The notes under the pieces were generated by a model, which ran no database searches, had not been told where the DNA came from, and saw only the letters and a list, made by a program, of their open reading frames with translations. A stretch of DNA of 64,000 nt from Bin87 sp965203855 (GTDB lineage: Bacteria; Chloroflexota; Dehalococcoidia; Lucifugimonadales; UBA3495), in the NCBI GenBank assembly GCA_965203855.1, contig CBDBDN010000005.1, forward strand, positions 1,178,001 to 1,242,000, written 5' to 3'. Shown here piece after piece: positions 62,100 to 64,000 of this stretch (its first letter is position 1; each line of letters opens with the position of its first letter). A program made the translations under genes and the position numbers.

Positions 62100-62371
62100 T
62101 ACTCGTCCCGACTGCGGAACTGCGAACTCGGTTCGGTGTAGTTGCTTTGCACCAGCTGCACATTGGAGATATGGATGGACGCTTCCTGCTGGACACGCCC
62201 GCCCTGCCGAATGCCGGGCCGCGGCTTGATGTGCCGCGTAATCACATTCACGCCTTCCACGATTATCCGGTCCTTGTCGGAAACCATTTGCAGCACGCGC
62301 CCGGTCTTGCCCTTGTCCTTGCCGGCGATGACTTTCACATCATCGCCCTTGCGGATTTTCTGCTTTGCCAT
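62099..62371 (-). CDS. rplX: Ribosomal protein uL24
   Basis: The 90-residue KOW-domain protein reads KIRKGDDVKVIAGKDKGKTG, RVLQMVSDKDRIIVEGVNVI and TRHIKPRPGIRQGGRVQQEA. ATG 62371 (preceded by GGAGGTGGT) overlaps the rplN stop by 1 nt. Confidence 0.96.
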   Translation of the reverse strand: MAKQKIRKGDDVKVIAGKDKGKTGRVLQMVSDKDRIIVEGVNVITRHIKPRPGIRQGGRVQQEASIHISNVQLVQSNYTEPSSQFRSRDE

Positions 62372-62739
62372 CACACCACCTCCGGCGCCAGCGATACAAT
62401 ACGCATAAAGCCTTTATCCCGCAGCTCCCGGGCTACCGGGCCGAATATGCGGGTGCCGCGCGGCAGCTGGTTGTCGTTGATGATCACGGCGGCGTTGTCG
62501 TCAAACTTGATATAAGTTCCGTCGGGCCGCAGCAATGGCGCCGCCTGCCGCACTACCACTGCCTTGACCACCGTCCCCTTGCGTACCGGCGAGTTGGGAA
62601 TGGCCTCCCGCACCGTGCACACGATGATGTCCCCCACCGACGCATACTTGCGCCGGCTGGAGCCGGGAATGTTAATCAGCCGGATGCGCCGCGCGCCGCT
62701 GTTGTCCGCAACGTGCAGCCGGGTATAGCTCTGTATCAT
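62371..62739 (-). CDS. rplN: Ribosomal protein uL14
   Basis: The 122-residue protein MIQSYTRLHVADNSGARRIR, VRKGTVVKAVVVRQAAPLLR and GPVARELRDKGFMRIVSLAP EVV is canonical in sequence and length. It starts at the base after the rpsQ stop. Confidence 0.97.
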   Translation of the reverse strand: MIQSYTRLHVADNSGARRIRLINIPGSSRRKYASVGDIIVCTVREAIPNSPVRKGTVVKAVVVRQAAPLLRPDGTYIKFDDNAAVIINDNQLPRGTRIFGPVARELRDKGFMRIVSLAPEVV

Positions 62740-63177
62740 TTACGCTTCCTCGTCGTCCGCGGCTTCCGGCTGCGCCGGGTCGGTATCGTCAGTATCGCCA
62801 GCCGCGCCGGAACCGTCATCGGCTGCCGCGTCGGCAGCGACCGCAGCCGCGCCGTCGGCAGCTGCGTCATCGGCCGACGGAACTACCGAATCGCTTTCCA
62901 GGTCAATGGGCCGCACATCGGCAACCGCGCGCCGCGCCATTATCTCCAGCAGCCGCCAGTGCTTCGTCCGGGAAATCGGCCGCGTCTCCTGAATCCGCAC
63001 CGTATCCCCGATGCGGCATTGCCCCTCCGGGTCGTGCACATAAAACCGGGTAACCCGCCGCATCTGCTTCCGATAGACGCGATGCCGCTGCTTCCACACC
63101 ATCTCCACGACGGCGGTTTTGTCCATACGGGTGCTCACTACGGAGCCGACCCGCGTTTTTCGCATTGCTTTTGCCAT
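62740..63177 (-). CDS. rpsQ: Ribosomal protein uS17 with acidic C-terminal extension
   Basis: Residues 5-90 match uS17 (RKTRVGSVVSTRMDKTAVVE, GDTVRIQETRPISRTKHWRL). The last about 50 residues are Ala, Asp and Glu rich, with no fold. The family norm is about 85 residues. Confidence 0.95.
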   Translation of the reverse strand: MAKAMRKTRVGSVVSTRMDKTAVVEMVWKQRHRVYRKQMRRVTRFYVHDPEGQCRIGDTVRIQETRPISRTKHWRLLEIMARRAVADVRPIDLESDSVVPSADDAAADGAAAVAADAAADDGSGAAGDTDDTDPAQPEAADDEEA

Positions 63178-63268
63178 TGGCGTTTATTCCTGAAATCGTA
63201 AGGCAATCGCCCGGTTCTACGGCTGCGGTTAGGGCGGTTAGGACTGATCGGTAGCCGGGCGTGTCCGG

Positions 63269-63463
63269 TTAGCCGGCCAGCTCCCGCTCCCGCAGGCAGG
63301 TTCGCATCCGGGCGATGTCCCGGCGGGTTTTGCGCGGCTGGTTCGTGTCGGTAAGCTGGTTCACGGCGTCCCGAAACCGGAGGTTCATCAGCTCCCGGTA
63401 TGACCGTTCCAGCTCCTCCCGTATCTGGTCGTCTGTCAGCGCCCGTATTTCGTACATCTGCAT
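63269..63463 (-). CDS. rpmC: Ribosomal protein uL29
   Basis: The 64-residue helical hairpin MQMYEIRALTDDQIREELER, SYRELMNLRFRDAVNQLTDT, RKTRRDIARMRTCLRE is typical. It starts 3 nt after rplP; a 91-nt gap to rpsQ follows. Confidence 0.96.
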   Translation of the reverse strand: MQMYEIRALTDDQIREELERSYRELMNLRFRDAVNQLTDTNQPRKTRRDIARMRTCLRERELAG

Positions 63464-63466
63464 CGG

Positions 63467-63907
63467 TCAGCCCCCCGTACCCGACAGCAGCGCCGTAATG
63501 CGGTCGCGGTACACCACTTTGGTGGGAATCGGCAGCTTGTGGGCGGCGCGCTGCAACGCTTCCTCCGCCTGGTTCAGCGGTACGCCGCCAACCTCAAACA
63601 TTATGCGACCCGGCTTCACTACCGCCACCCAGTGGTCGTTGGCCGCTTTGCCCCCGCCCATCCGCACTTCCGCCGGCTTCTTGGACACCGCCTTGTCGGG
63701 GAAAACCCGTATCCAAGTGCGTCCGCCGCGCTGCAAGTGCCGGGAAATGGCGATACGGGCCGACTCAATCTGACGCGCCGTAATCCATTCGGGACTCATC
63801 GCTTTCAGCCCGATTTCGCCGAACTCCACCTTGTTGCCGGTAGTAGCGGCGCCCCGGCGCTTGCCCCGCCCCATCTTGCGGTATTTTGTCCTTTTCGGTT
63901 GCAGCAT
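63467..63907 (-). CDS. rplP: Ribosomal protein uL16
   Basis: The 146-residue protein starting MLQPKRTKYRKMGRGKRRGA has ITARQIESARIAISRHLQRG and WIRVFPDKAVSKKPAEVRMG, the uL16 blocks. ATG 63907 matches the family start; the frame is open to 63943 and beyond. The 93 nt upstream (63908-64000) should hold the end of rpsC or a spacer. I cannot recognise the rpsC C-terminus there. Confidence 0.96.
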   Translation of the reverse strand: MLQPKRTKYRKMGRGKRRGAATTGNKVEFGEIGLKAMSPEWITARQIESARIAISRHLQRGGRTWIRVFPDKAVSKKPAEVRMGGGKAANDHWVAVVKPGRIMFEVGGVPLNQAEEALQRAAHKLPIPTKVVYRDRITALLSGTGG

Positions 63908-64000
63908 TTTCAGTAACTCCCCAGATTGGGATTGACCCGGCAAGCCGGCATTGGAATTGGCCGAATGCCCGGATCCCGTTATGGCCGGATGACGCGGCCC

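Noticed and set aside
63908..64000. End of rpsC upstream of rplP
   Set aside because: Expected from gene order, but two of three frames are open and none shows recognisable uS3 sequence, so it was not annotated.

Overview
The window is a GC-rich bacterial chromosome segment. The gene set suggests Chloroflexota, most likely a Dehalococcoidia/SAR202-like lineage, possibly host-associated. This is inference from gene content: two luciferase-like flavin monooxygenases, paired dienelactone hydrolases, an amidase, an AhpD/CMD-like protein, a DUF1501/DUF1800 pair, orphan Opp-type ATPases, and a textbook S10/spc/alpha ribosomal block. No rRNA or tRNA gene was recognised. One tmRNA gene is clear.

Layout. 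1-1.0 kb: the 5' part of an amidase gene and a decayed IS1-like transposase. 1.0-1.5 kb: ssrA (tmRNA) with promoter and terminator. 1.7-3.7 kb: a membrane-anchored SGNH-like protein whose ORF contains a run of 23 G. 3.9-7.6 kb (minus): NHL-repeat protein, DUF1501 and DUF1800. 7.9-18.2 kb (plus): rpsF-ssb-rpsR, a SurA-like foldase, hom, thrC, folE, a GNAT-like protein, an MshA-like glycosyltransferase, DUF502 and a PIG-L deacetylase. 18.4-20.5 kb (minus): oppF and oppD. 20.9-22.9 kb: prfA and prmC. 23.0-25.4 kb (minus): an unknown gene, then a thioredoxin-NHL (NHLRC2-like) gene. 25.5-27.8 kb: a DNA methyltransferase and a probable partner restriction enzyme. 27.8-45.2 kb: mostly minus-strand accessory enzymes and small membrane/coiled-coil proteins, plus asnS. 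45.3-48.8 kb: an Rrf2 regulator, a broken second copy of the 1.7-kb gene, and an IS30 remnant. 48.9-64 kb (minus): the ribosomal block from rplP to rpsI with secY, adk, map, infA, rpmJ, rpoA and truA.

Most striking points. (1) The thioredoxin-NHL gene carries an in-frame TGA exactly where the family has the first Cys of its redox CxxC. Eighteen nucleotides downstream there is a perfect 7-bp hairpin whose 4-nt loop has G at position 2, which fits a bacterial SECIS. It is probably a selenoprotein whose true start is 51 codons upstream of the conventional ORF. (2) Two paralogous SGNH-plus-repeat genes 44 kb apart both have a G-run at the junction between the hydrolase-like domain and the C-terminal repeats: 23 G (in frame) and 7 G (out of frame). 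The pattern fits slipped-strand on/off switching. (3) Many intergenic spaces carry a short palindrome (ATTCCGGC-GCAA-GCCGGAAT), often as arrays of half-units with the intact palindrome always at the same end. (4) A coiled-coil protein is built of about 20 uninterrupted 11-residue repeats. Several ribosomal proteins and TruA carry unusual low-complexity extensions or insertions.
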